64,000 bases of DNA from Phallusia mammillata (Eukaryota; Chordata; Ascidiacea; Phlebobranchia; Ascidiidae): NCBI GenBank assembly GCA_003260075.1, contig QLIY01000525.1:4844-68843 (forward strand), given 5' to 3'. Positions 51,801-62,625 of the stretch are shown one piece after another. Both the position numbers and the translations under genes were made by a program. Every line of letters starts with the position of its first letter. Positions within the stretch are counted from its first letter, which is position 1. The notes beneath the pieces are model-generated. The model saw only the letters and a list, made by a program, of their open reading frames with translations, had not been told where the DNA came from and did no database searches.

Positions 51801-54800
51801 GGGAATTCGGCGCTCAAGCATGTTGCCGTTGTTTTAGCAATTTATACCTTTTTGGTAATATCAAAGACCAATTGAGGATCTTCTTGTAAGACACTTGCGT
51901 TCTCGGTTGTAATAACACTTTTGCCGGAACGCTCGGTCTTTTACCAGGTGCTGACGGCAAAATTCCTTCAACTGGTGCACATTGTTATTCCTGACGCTGG
52001 CATCGATTATTCTTAAGCACACAAAAATTCAAATACTCGAGGGGTACTCGAAAAATCAACCCCTCGTACAATATGGCCACTTATAAAACTTTATGAAGGA
52101 TAATGATTTGACATACAACGGATTTACGTACAACGTGGCGAATTTCCGAGCGTTTTTCTACTTCTTTGAGCCACCACATCAATCCCCGTTAGTCGGTATT
52201 GATATTTGCTATCAGATAATGTTGGAATCGTTTTATCACTGAAAGGGATGTATTGGAGACAAGAAAATGGGTGCATCTGTCGTCAAAAGAAAAAAATCAT
52301 CTCTTTTGATGCGTGACCACAACCACTTTTGGCCAACTAGATTTAATTAACCGTGAAAATGAACGTGCTTCTGTGCGTGTAAACTCTCTTAAAACATTGT
52401 GATGACAAGTCGGTAAACTCTTCAAAACACACCAGTGTAAGGACAAAAAGAAAGGCAAGTCATTTCTGTTTAAATACGTCAAAATCAATAAACAAAGACT
52501 GCGAAAAAATGCAGTGACCCATTGAGCTGTTACGCCACCCCTTAAATATCGATTTGTTGCATAGGTTTTATTTTAACAAAGGAACCTTCTGCGAAGGTTT
52601 AGGTAGGGTTGTCAGTAGTGTTTTGCGATGTAATCTCTTCATTGAAGTGTTTGGTTTGACCTCAAGCGTTCTCCTGAGAGCGAAGCATCTAATCTCGTTG
52701 CATCAGGTTGAAAGTCATACCTGATCGTGACTGATTCTTATTTCAGTGGTTGCTTATCATCATTACCGCTTTCTCTGACGTAGCATTGCCAGAACAACAA
52801 GACCCGCCCAACCGAACTCGATATAAGTGCACAGAAACATAGCATATATGCTCCAAAGAAAAACGTGTTTCGTTTTAGTTAGAATGTGCCAATGCAAAAA
52901 TCGAAAAAAAGTGTTATAAGGCTTTTACTTTATAACCATATCTTGTTTGATTTTAATAAATCGTAACACCATTTTTCTGTTACGTCAGAAAATTATCGTC
53001 ACACCTATCAAAAAGAAATTCCGACTCCACTTGGATAAGGAACAATTTTGGAACGAACGTGAAACATGAAAGTAAAACACTTTACAGCAAAAAGATGAAT
53101 GTCGGCCTTTACATGGTGATGTAGATCAACTGCTCCAGGCGTGTTGAAATTGATCTTCAATTGTACAACGCCCATTATAAGCACATACCACTGGGGTTCG
53201 GGAAGTCAACACATCCATTTATGTAATAGGTCTATTACTATAATGACCATACACAAGCCGATTGAGGCGAGATAGAAATCAGATCGGTAACTTGAACCGA
53301 AATGTTGTAAGTGCGGCACACGTCTTCCTGGGAGAGACGCGATGAATGCGGGTGATTTGATGACGGAGATTTGGCCAACGATAACCGTAGGTTGTTTTAA
53401 CAATTTGCTCCCTATACCTTGAGGTCATGTGTGAACAGAACTGATTACATAAACGATCTATGAATCTACACGACGCTCATCAGCCTGTTTGGCTCGGAAA
53501 CCCGATGCTTTCGCATTTCATTTGCCTATCAGATTAGGCTTATTTTCGACAGCAAAATTGGGTGCGTCAACTAGAAAATTGGTTCATTTTAAACGCAGAT
53601 ATTTTAAAATCTAATACAAACAACTCGGTGAATAGTCTTCTATGCATTGTTAATGCATAACAATATTTTTTTTCGTTAAAACATGTTGCGCTGTTAACTG
53701 CAACAAACTGCAAACATTTAAGTTGTTGTCTAATCTCTAATAGTATATATAACTGTTTTCTCACAGTTTACTATTCCCCATTTTATTTTGGGTTCCATAC
53801 GAATCTGATAAAGTGGTGCTTTTCAGTATTGGTGTTTTTAAATTAATTAACCTACCAATCACAAGTTTTTTTGTATTTACGAAATATTAATTTCGGTTTG
53901 TTTTGAACAATCTATGCGTATCATCGCTGCAATACAGGCAAACATTTTTTGTCTGTCTTTGCTTTCTAAAAAACGCCGTAGTTCCTTTATGTTACAGGTA
54001 CCTTTCAGTTGTTAATCGGGCCGAAGCCTGCAGACTGTGGGACAGGCTTCGAATTTCCATTCTATCACATTTATGCGATAATTTAATGTCTACATTTCGA
54101 TGTTGCTAGACACGTGGCACAAACAGCCACTCACAGAACACAAAGTACGTTGAAAAACGTAATTATAAATCAATCAATTGAAGATAAACTAAAAGCTGGA
54201 CAAGTTGTATCTTACATGCAAAGTTTTTCTGGCTCAAGCTGGGATATGTGGTTTCGTCAGATATACGATGTGATAAAGTATACGTCACACGTTTGGCGGT
54301 TTGTAGGAAACGTTGTGAAAACAAACGTCCCGGGCGTAACCTGTCACGCTGTGAATATAACTTCGATTACCGACAAGATAATATTTGTCTACTTAAGAAG
54401 TAATTCCTACGACTAGAAGGCGCGTGACGTCACAAACAGTTCACTTCTTCAGCTGTTATTTGGAATTAAGGTTGTTAATAAATTGCCTAAAAGCCTAATA
54501 TATTGCCTTTAATAAATTGCCCAATAACATAATTATGTTGTTTAATTGTGTAAGATTTAGTTCTTATCTTAAACATTTACAAAACACTTTAAGCAGCTTA
54601 ACATGATTAACATTGATCAACACGAAAAGCAATAATGTCTTGTATGCACTTATCGCCTTTAACACAATGCCAACCCTTTATGATAAATGTAGGCTACTCA
54701 TGCAATGGTGCTTTCGAATTGCATTTAATGCTTCTGGCCCGGGCTAGATTAATCATTAATCAAAGTAAGCACATTATAATTGAATTTTCATTAGCGTCTC

Positions 54801-56640
54801 AATATTTTATTGTACTGACAAGTCGAAAATTTTCAGTTAATAGACTGAGTGGTCTTCTATGAACGCAAATAATGCAACAGTACAACAGCATATACGTTCA
54901 GTTTTCAGGCTCACTTTGTGCTACATCGAAATCTTCAGTCACAAGCTACCACCATATACGACCATCAAAGTCGTGTGTGCTTCCTCTGAAGGGATTCTTT
55001 GATAACAATGTATTTGACATACTTTTTATGGTTGTTTGTAATTTACACACTTTTTTAATTTAAAATTTGTAAAATAATTTCTTACAAAGCGACAAGTTTC
55101 AACAAAAAGCAGAGTTTCGTTTTGATAATAAAAACGTTTATAGGCTTACCATTTCCAAAAAGCGCTTTTCTGGTAGTTTACACCTGGAAAATATGCCGTG
55201 ATGTTGTAAATCGTATGTAGTTTGGAACCCTGGTGAACTCGCGCATTCCATCAGCGAACGGTGCAAAAATAACTCAACAAAGACTTCGTTCTTTCCAGTG
55301 AGCACCCTCCCCGGAAGTAAACGCATAACAGAGAAGAGTAAAGATCGCGATGTTATCACGACAGACGCAACACGTGTGGAAGCCCCATCTGCATAAACAC
55401 CCAAATAAACAGAAAATTTTGAGATTACTCGCCTGGTGGTTGAACATGAGATTGGCATCGCAAGAATAAAACTGATGCATTGCTTTTAAACTTTTTTAAG
55501 GAATCAAGATATTCTACGACCCACGTTACCCCTTAATTTTTGTTACATTTATTTCTCTGTAAAGCGAGCTTTTTAAAATTTAAGGTTTAGTTAAAATTAA
55601 AATTAAATTCGTATCCTGGAAAAACTAAAGGCGATGCCAAAAACTTTTTAGATTTAGGCAATCCAAGTTTATGTGGCAAACCACATAACACTGCTTAAAA
55701 ATACACCTTGGAAAAACTGGACTAGTAAAAACACATTGCACCGAAATATGCACTCGTTGGTTTAAAAAAACGGTTACACAAATGCGCAATATTAATTAAA
55801 GATGTGTTTATGTGCGTCAGAAGCCATGTTGAGGAAGTCAGTGAAATATTGAGATAAACAAGCGCTAATCTGCTTACGAGTCAGCAGATCTTCGTCGCTT
55901 TGTAATTAGATTCGTCATGTTTACGAAACAGATCACAATGCCTGTTTGTCGAAGCAATGATACAATCAACTTTAGCCGCGCGGCAAATCGTACGCGCGTG
56001 TTAATGCAAGGCCACAAGTTATCGGATGGTACGGGCTAGTACAAGATGCCACGCCGATAAAGCTCTTCACTCTACGAAAAGTTGACCTTCGTTTCCTGGG
56101 TTATTTATCATAATCAATCTACCAATCCACATTTCGTAGAATGGCGCGTCAAAATCAAATTCTTGTCGAAACCAACATGCTGAGCATTTAAATTACAAGA
56201 TTTAAATTATCAAGTATTGCAGCAATCTCGATTTAAATCGCATAGCTATATGTGTGACCCTGGCTTCAATTTGTCATGGCCGTTAAGTAATGTAAGCTTT
56301 AAAACAAACAGAATTCCTATTGGACTGCATGACGTTTAGCAGCGTCATCCGCCTTAAAACTGATTGGATGATTGCTTTTAATCGCATTTGCTACAGCAAT
56401 AATTACCAACGCTCTTATCTAATGAGACACTGATCTATAAGGCAATGTGGTACAAAACAATTTGTGAATCGCATGACGCTGGTAGCAGGGTTTAACGCAA
56501 TACGGCTAATCATGTTTTATGACATTGGCAGCATGAAACATTATGTCAATATTCGCGCTTCCAAAATATTTCGTGCATGGTATCTAGCTACACCTAGTGG
56601 ATATGGCAGCATTTTCATCAACCGCTAGGTGACAGGTTGA
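42810..56640. other. Gene-free interval downstream of Iroquois gene 2
   Basis: About 14 kb with no recognisable protein or RNA gene. The longest frame (138 codons from 43008) has no domain and overlaps another frame. A perfect 18-bp palindrome (49713-49730) and a 7-bp-stem hairpin (52583-52599) are the main structured sites. Possible regulatory DNA of Iroquois gene 2 is inferred from position only. Confidence 0.55.
49713..49730. repeat. Perfect 18-bp palindrome
   Basis: AGGAAACATATGTTTCCT is fully self-complementary. It centres on an E-box-type CATATG flanked by symmetrical AGGAAA/TTTCCT arms. Confidence 0.9.
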
Positions 56641-56671
56641 CAAGTGCAACAGTATTGAGCAAATGACGGGG

Positions 56672-56880
56672 CAGGAACTTGGCCGAATGGTCCGGCGCTC
56701 CCGACCCATGTACATACATAAAAAAACTGATCGGAATTCGTCCCCGGGAGTGTCCTGGGTTCGAACTCCGTGATAAAAATGACGGTAACTTGGCCGAATG
56801 GTCCAGCGTACCTGACCTATATACTGACATACAAAATCCTTGTACCCGGGCATCCTGGGTTCGTAGCCTAGAAAAAATGT
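56672..56880 (+). repeat. Two tandem tRNA-like (SINE-type) units
   Basis: Unit 1 has an A-box-like TTGGCCGAATGGTC (56679-56692) and a B-box-like GGGTTCGAACTCC (56757-56769). Unit 2 repeats the A-box sequence (from 56790) and has a weaker B box GGGTTCGTAGCC (56857-56868). The units align along their length with divergence in the middle. A-box to B-box spacing is longer than in most class I tRNAs, and no clean acceptor stem or anticodon arm was found. A tRNA-derived SINE or degenerate tRNA copies fit better than functional tRNA genes. Confidence 0.65.
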
Positions 56881-57114
56881 CTTCAGTTAAGGTAGGAGTA
56901 CACCACTGCTCCACCAGTAATAGTCCAGATCATTGGAAACCCTTCAAATTTATCCTCATGCAACAAACGTATTAAACTGTGTGCTTAATTATAATGTAAA
57001 CGGATTTGCCAAACCAAACATAAGTCACAGCACTTACATCTAAAAAAACAACAACAAATAGCATACAATACTGTGACATGAATTGTTCCTGGTTTACCCA
57101 AAAGATGCTTACAG

Positions 57115-57963
57115 TTATTCTGACAAAACTGCTTCATCCCAGGGCCCATATATGTTATCCTTTTGCGGTTGGAGCTTAACTAAAATAAATGGAAAAATAA
57201 AATTTATCAACAAGCCAATACATCCAAATGCCACAGCACACACTACACTGTAGTGTACAAGAACAGCAACTATTATCATAAACAGAACAAATGTAATAAC
57301 TGGAAGTACAACTTGATTTTTAGCTGCAATTCGTCGCCGTACCATTGGCCATAAACCAAACAGCTGTAATGCCATCATAATTGTAGCAAAGGTATGAAAA
57401 GCTGTTTCAAATCGCGATGACAAACATACAGCAGCAAAAATAGCCATGTTTAACGACACTGATTGAGAAACCAAAATTCCAGAAGAACCATAATCATGAA
57501 ATATTAAATGACCCAATAACATCATAGAGGTCATTGTGTATAGAGTATCAGTGCTAATTGTGTGTGTCAGTGTTTGTAGGATGGGAGAAGCCAAACCTGT
57601 GTAAATTAACAACAAAAGTGCAGTTTTTAATCCATCGGTGATGATAAAAAACCTTATGTATTTTTGTTCATTAGAGTACATTGTAAATACAAAGCAGCAT
57701 ACTAAGGTTACAGATATGCACATGGTTAACACAACCATTGGTGTTAAGTTGCCTTCCCTCATGTGGAACCATACCAGCACAAAGCAGCATACTACACACA
57801 GCTGCTGCAAAATGGCTAATGATGAAACAAACAAAGTTTGAAAATGATATGTTTGAGCACTGGTCTTTCGACTTTTCAGAAAAGAATCGTCCACATAATT
57901 GTCTGGAACACTTTGATCCTCATATAGCACTCTTTTCCACCTAAATTTGTTGCGCAGGTTCAT
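57115..57963 (-). CDS. pigc: PIG-C / GPI2, subunit of GPI-GlcNAc transferase
   Basis: A 282-residue multi-pass protein in one exon, close to the usual length of PIG-C. The N-terminus has WKRVLYEDQSVPDNYVDDSF, a typical opening for the family. About eight hydrophobic segments follow, and the C-terminus carries the conserved NIYGPWDEA (270-278). PIG-C is a non-catalytic subunit of the ER membrane complex that transfers GlcNAc to phosphatidylinositol, the first step of GPI-anchor synthesis. The gene starts 97 bases after the FCF1 stop codon on the same strand. A 3' splice site (AG at 57999-57998) lies between them, 34 bases before the ATG, which points to spliced-leader processing of a shared transcript. 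No canonical AATAAA was found downstream of the stop. Confidence 0.93.
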   Translation of the reverse strand: MNLRNKFRWKRVLYEDQSVPDNYVDDSFLKSRKTSAQTYHFQTLFVSSLAILQQLCVVCCFVLVWFHMREGNLTPMVVLTMCISVTLVCCFVFTMYSNEQKYIRFFIITDGLKTALLLLIYTGLASPILQTLTHTISTDTLYTMTSMMLLGHLIFHDYGSSGILVSQSVSLNMAIFAAVCLSSRFETAFHTFATIMMALQLFGLWPMVRRRIAAKNQVVLPVITFVLFMIIVAVLVHYSVVCAVAFGCIGLLINFIFPFILVKLQPQKDNIYGPWDEAVLSE

Positions 57964-57997
57964 TTGAGTTTGTTACACTTTCATTGTTTAAACAAAT

Positions 57998-57999
57998 CT
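57998..57999 (-). other. Intercistronic 3' splice site (candidate trans-splice acceptor)
   Basis: On the minus strand TTGCCTTTAATTTCAG ends at 57998, within the 97-base gap between the FCF1 stop and the PIGC start. No 5' splice donor or promoter fits in that gap, so the acceptor is best explained by spliced-leader trans-splicing. Confidence 0.65.
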
Positions 58000-58060
58000 G
58001 AAATTAAAGGCAACACAATAAAGTCAGTAGTACAAGTATTCCACCACAAGCACATGGTAA

Positions 58061-58663
58061 TTACTGGTCTGATTTCGGTGCCCCAAAGGCATCTGGCATT
58101 CGTTCTATAGTATATTTATGTTGTGACAAATACATAATTGGTATACCCGGAATTTTTCTAATCCTTCGCTTTAAATCTCTATCACATGTAGCAACAATAT
58201 AGCATTTGTGCTGAGTTACTCTTTGCACCAAGCAGTCATCAGCATATGTCCCTTTATGCATACATGGCAAGCGATCAAATCTTGCATCTTTTGCAATCCT
58301 TAGTGCAACATGATATTTTGGACCAAGTTTTTCAAGTTCAGCCATAACACAGTCTGTAATGCATGGTGTACATTTAGCATAAAGGCAATCCATCATAGAT
58401 TTCATGATGTCTAACTTGTTTTTGATTGAAAAGTTAATAAAATTAGTGTCCATTAAAACATGGTATGGAGGTCCCAGCTGATCATTATATTTAAAAAACA
58501 ATGCTGAAGATTCTTGTGGTAGATTTCGTTTGGACAGTTCCCCAGAAGTGGATGATTTTATTTTCTTTTTGATTTTGCGTTTGTCTTTGCTGATTCTTTT
58601 GTCTTTCAAAGATATCATCCGCTTCATTTCAGCAAATTTCCTGGTACGTTTGTCTTTGCCCAT
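58061..58663 (-). CDS. fcf1: FCF1 (UTP24), PIN-domain pre-rRNA processing factor
   Basis: A 200-residue protein, the normal length for FCF1. The basic N-terminus ([16 protein letters not shown]) is followed by a PIN domain from about 67 to 170. Conserved blocks include [15 protein letters not shown] (72-81), [23 protein letters not shown] and [20 protein letters not shown], with acidic candidates D72, E109, D132/D133 and D151/D153. FCF1 is a nucleolar endonuclease of the small-subunit processome that acts in 18S rRNA maturation. The start is set at 58663, not at an ATG 18 codons upstream, because the homologous protein begins at MGK and an acceptor (AG at 58686-58685) lies between the two. 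It is the first gene of a putative operon with PIGC. Confidence 0.95.
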   Translation of the reverse strand: MGKDKRTRKFAEMKRMISLKDKRISKDKRKIKKKIKSSTSGELSKRNLPQESSALFFKYNDQLGPPYHVLMDTNFINFSIKNKLDIMKSMMDCLYAKCTPCITDCVMAELEKLGPKYHVALRIAKDARFDRLPCMHKGTYADDCLVQRVTQHKCYIVATCDRDLKRRIRKIPGIPIMYLSQHKYTIERMPDAFGAPKSDQ

Positions 58664-58684
58664 GGTGTTGTATGAGAAATTCAA

Positions 58685-58820
58685 CTGAAATAAACACTTA
58701 AGTATTATACACCACAAAACATGCTAGCACACCTTTATGCATATTTATGTTAATGAAATTTATAGCAAAACACAAGCATTTACAATACATCTGTTAAACT
58801 TCCGAAGTACCGAACTCACC
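58685..58820 (-). other. Candidate 5'UTR intron (or outron) of FCF1
   Basis: On the minus strand a donor-like CTCGTG/GTGAGT (exon end at 58820) and a strong acceptor GTTTATTTCAG (AG at 58686-58685) bound about 135 bases. They could be a conventional 5'UTR intron. Alternatively only the acceptor is used, to receive a spliced leader. Confidence 0.5.
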
Positions 58821-59569
58821 ACGAGAGATAGAAAGTGTAAGTGCCGATAGGTGAGGTAAAGAGCACAGTTATTAAATTGGTGATTGAACACAACAAGATT
58901 ATGAACCAAGTTTCACTGTTAGGAAGTAAGTTTAGGATTTTTACAAACCTCACCCCAGCCTAAATATTCATAAATTTCAAATTCTTTACAAAATTTCCCT
59001 TTAAATATATCCCAGTGGATAGAGCTACTTTCGCTTTTTTATAGGTCCCCCACTTTTTTTTGTCTAACGCTGGTTTGTTAAACGCGTTTGGTCAAGAAAA
59101 AGTGCTTCAAATTTATTCATATTTGTACAGATGTTAGTTATTGATCCGTATTTGATCCTCCTGAAGTTTGACCCCGAACGACACAGTGGTTCACCCACAG
59201 GCCCCCGAAACGATTTTTTGAACGGCTGTACTGACTAAAGTACATAATCTGGAAGTTTCATGCTTTGTTGGTGGTGCAATGTAAGGTATACTTAAGAATT
59301 TTGTAACTTTTTATTGGATTCACCCATTTTCACACTTTAAACCCCGTAATAATCGGTTTTAGTTTTAGGCCAGAAATACAAGCCCTATGGTGCAGAAATT
59401 TTTGAAAATTTTAACGATTGTTTGAGCAGGGTATTCGTTAAGTATTTACAATTTTGCCAGTTACCTTTACAGCCCATAATATGTGTACACTATCAGTCAG
59501 ATGTAAGTCCCAAGGGAGTAATTCACTGGTTTACGATTAAGGTGGCAGAGCGGGAGTGCTCAGTTTGAC

Positions 59570-59571
<2 letters not shown>

Positions 59572-59659
<88 letters not shown>
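59572..59659. repeat. Poly-C homopolymer, 88 bases
   Basis: An uninterrupted run of C preceded by TTTGACGT and followed by GCTGTGTCG. Its length is likely inexact, since homopolymers of this size are poorly resolved by sequencing. No flanking duplication was noticed here, unlike the other C runs. Confidence 0.9.
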
Positions 59660-59660
<1 letters not shown>

Positions 59661-60711
59661 CTGTGTCGTTTTATTAAGTTATCACGCGCATTTTCAGTTT
59701 TGGCGAAGGTTTCACACCTAAAGACGTAATTTAAACTCGATAAACGTTATTCGGTTTCGTTTATGTCAGGTAAAACGTTGTTGATCAACATAAAGGTGAA
59801 AAAATGTACTTGACTTTTTCGAAAGCCGCGTTAAATGCTCTTTAAATTCTCGTTGTCAGCTTGCCGCATAACCACAGGTCACTAAAGATCAACTTGTAGG
59901 CATTACAACACGGAATTTTTCGTCATAACGTAGCTTCTTTATGTTTGACAAATCAATTCAAGAATCAATACTCAAGTCATGTATAAATTAGGCAAAGCGG
60001 TATTGTTGAACACTAAGGACTGCATGCCGTTAAAAACGGTGTCAAAAGGTCATTAATCGGTCGTTTTTGCGAAACAAAGTTAAGTGAAAAACAAGTTATT
60101 ATGTATAGCTTGCCTTTGTAGCAAACGACTTTTTAATTTATAGTGTATAATACAACAGACTTCCTAGGAAAATTTGTGTTTAAAAATTGAACTTGAACGA
60201 CAATATCAGGTCAAAGCAAGAGATTAAATTGAAAGTATTTTTCCCGTTCTTTTTTACTTTTTTGTAATTATATGACGATAATGATGCAAAAATACTACGG
60301 ACAAAACTTTTATAGTTTAGTTAATGCTTTGTGAGTGTCCTTAAATTCTAAAAATAACCGCAACATTTGTTTATGTAAATCTGCATAAACACGCGTGTGG
60401 GGACCCATTCGTTTTTGCTTGCAAAAACAGTCATATGTGTAGATCAAATTATGTGTATAGTAAACTGGTAAATATGATATATGTAAGGATGGCGATACTT
60501 ACTGCGTTGAGTGCACCACTGTTAACTCGAATTTACCGCAACACGGTACCCAATGGCGCTATATTCGCGAAAGTAGATGTTTTTTTATAAACCAATTAAC
60601 TTGCTTTTATAAACCAATTAACACGTAAATAAGCGGTGTTTAAACAAGCTGCTTCACAACAAAACTGGCATATTCAAAATGTAGGGCTGATGTGTTATCA
60701 TTTCGTTATGT

Positions 60712-60914
60712 TTTATTTTTTGTTGAATAAATGTAAAACTTCATAACATTCACAAAATTAAATCGATACCATGTTTAATATTATTGTGGTACTAATAACA
60801 GCCCTAATAAATGCCCCCCCCCCTTTATTTTTTGTTGAATAAATGTAAAACTTCATAACATTCACAAAATTTAATCGATACCATGTTTAATATTATTGTG
60901 GTACTAATAACAGC
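60712..60914. repeat. 91-bp direct duplication joined by a run of 10 C
   Basis: The first copy is at 60712-60802, followed by an 11-base spacer and 10 C (60814-60823). The second copy at 60824-60914 differs by about one base. The sequence after the C run restarts about 100 bases upstream of where it stopped. Confidence 0.9.
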
Positions 60915-61063
60915 TTGCACTTAAATCCAATGAAGAGAGCAGCGTTTATTTAAAATGGATACATTTCAGTGTTTACCAGAAACGAATGACGTAGCTACAG
61001 CCAAAGAGCGCATGTTGTAGCGATCTATATTTCGATAGGAATAATTAAATATCATTTTTAGGC

Positions 61064-61583
61064 AAATCCTTAGTTTCTCCATTGCCTAATTTCATATTCA
61101 AGAAAAAATAAATTTTCAACGAACAGGCCTAACAGTTCCTTTCCACTTTCACAGCGTATTTAACAGCAATCTGAAACAGTGCTCTTCAAACTTTTTAGTG
61201 GCATGGAACCCCCAATGTGTTTTGTCAAACTTTGCGGAACCCCCATAAAATAATTTCAACCAATGTAATAAGCTACNTTTCAACCAATGTAATAGGCTAC
61301 ATCAGGGGTTCCCAAACTTTTTTGGTCTGTGGCCCAAATGTCTATTTAATAGCGATTCGTGGCCCACCATGCTGTAAATTTGGGCACAAACAAAAAAATA
61401 ACTCAAAAACAGGCGAAATTTTCCAGCAACTTACTTTTAATGAGATGCATGCTCCTGACCCCCCCCCCCAAATCCTTAGTTTCTCCATTGCCTAATTTCA
61501 TATTCAAGAAAAAATAATTTTTAACGAACAGGCCTAACAGTTCCTTTCCACTTTCACAGCGTATTTAACAACAGTGCTCTTCA

Positions 61584-61585
<2 letters not shown>
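61064..61585. repeat. Direct repeat of about 120 bp (61064-61188 and 61470-61585)
   Basis: The second copy starts immediately after 11 C (61459-61469) and stops at the 64-base C run (61586-61649). It lacks about 10 bases (near 61166-61175) present in the first copy and has small indels. The copy includes the left end of the hAT-like element. Confidence 0.85.
61254..61300. repeat. 23-bp direct repeat separated by a single N
   Basis: The 23-base copies at 61254-61276 and 61278-61300 differ at one base and are separated by the only N in the window (61277). This looks like an unmerged overlap at a sequence join. Confidence 0.85.

Positions 61586-61649
<64 letters not shown>
61586..61649. repeat. 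Poly-C homopolymer, 64 bases
   Basis: An uninterrupted C run inside the hAT-like element, lying between the second copy of the 61064 repeat and the first copy of the 61650 repeat. Its exact length is doubtful. Confidence 0.9.
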
Positions 61650-61991
61650 TTCGCAACAGTGATATTGTTATGATTCATATTTGTACAACAAACCGCTGCG
61701 AACCCCCCGAGCAACCTTTACCCCCCCCCCCCCAAGCACAAAATATAAGTTGACTTCAATTAAACGATTCACTGAAACGCATTGCCACGTTACTTGTAAC
61801 CGTCGTTTCTACATTTATCTCGCAAATTTGCCAGAGTGTATAGGGCTGTGTTTATTACGTCACAATTGATCAATGGTGCAACCAAGGTTACCTACTAGAT
61901 TGTACCGGCGAGCATTGCTGTTCGCAACAGTGATATTGTTATGATTCATATTTGTACAACAAACCGCTGCGAACCCCCCGAGCAACCTTTA
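61650..61991. repeat. Direct repeat of about 70 bp (61650-61720 and 61921-61991)
   Basis: The first copy lies between the 64-base C run and a 13-base C run (61721-61733). The second copy continues into the right end of the hAT-like element. The two copies look identical over their shared length. Confidence 0.9.
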
Positions 61992-62166
61992 AAGATCACG
62001 GAACCCCTGTAAGGTTAGTACGGAACCCTAGGGTTCCGCGGAACCCCGGTTGAAGAGCCCTGATCTAAAATAAATACGTCCTGAAAATTTTTGGCAATAC
62101 AAGTTCGATTGCTAGTTTAAACAATGTCATTTTTTTGTTTACAAAAAGGAACAAAGCCCGAAACCA

Positions 62167-62363
62167 ACTATATCCAGTGGCGGGGTTCAGCCGGTTCGCA
62201 CCGGTTCCATAGAACCGTCTTACAAAATTTTATGAGATCAGCGAACCGGTTAGCATTACTGGTTACTGAGTGTCAATGAACTTTTTGTAACAGAACCAGC
62301 TGAAAAATATGACTTTTGTGATAGAACCAACTCACAAAAAATTAACCCACCACTGACTAAATC
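62167..62363. mobile_element. 181-bp hAT-like MITE with imperfect 8-bp TSD
   Basis: The element at 62175-62355 starts CAGTGGCGGGGTT and ends as the reverse complement of CAGTGGTGGGTTAA. It is flanked by ACTATATC (62167-62174) and ACTAAATC (62356-62363), a 7/8 match. Just beyond, CCACCACTG and ACTGTATC repeat the right end and the flank once more. No coding capacity. Confidence 0.75.
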
Positions 62364-62625
62364 CCACCACTGACTGTATCCCGTTTCCGTGGATATGGGT
62401 CATGATTGGATTTGTTTCAATTTGTGGTGACAATTTTCACACAAAAGGTCAATGCTATTTCGTCTAACGCAGTGGTTCTCAAAGTAAGGTAGTTTCAATT
62501 TTCTGGGGGGAAATTTTTAGGAAACACTCCTTTGTTTCAAAGAATTAAATATGCTGCTCGGAAACGACTTTATATTTTGAGACTCAAATATTACAACTGG
62601 CAATTGTTAGTAAACCGTTATCAAC

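Larger units (their letters stand above)
61177..62062. mobile_element. hAT-like element, about 886 bp, with imperfect 8-bp TSD
   Basis: The left end CAGTGCTCTTCAAAC (61177) and right end (reverse complement CAGGGCTCTTCAACC, ending 62062) are inverted repeats. They are flanked by ATCTGAAA (61169-61176) and ATCTAAAA (62063-62070), a 7/8 match. The ends carry repeated GGAACCCC motifs, including an 18-bp palindrome at 62021-62038. A second hAT-type left end (CAGGGGTTCCCAAAC, from 61303) lies inside. Poly-C runs and duplications disrupt the interior, so the natural length is unknown. No transposase was seen. Confidence 0.75.

Noticed and set aside
54114-54416. 100-codon + strand frame
   Set aside because: No similarity to known families and no gene signals around it.
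55138-55458. 106-codon minus strand frame with a second overlapping frame (55274-55480)
   Set aside because: Slightly GC-richer than its surroundings, but two minus-strand frames overlap, and neither has a domain or splice sites.
56672-56880. Functional tRNA genes
   Set aside because: Box-like motifs are present, but no complete cloverleaf with acceptor stem and anticodon arm could be drawn.
58664-58717. Upstream ATG extending FCF1 by 18 residues
   Set aside because: An acceptor site lies within this stretch, and the family start MGK is at 58663.
59572-59659. Long C tract as a telomere or CRISPR-like repeat
   Set aside because: It is a pure homopolymer with no repeat unit or spacers.
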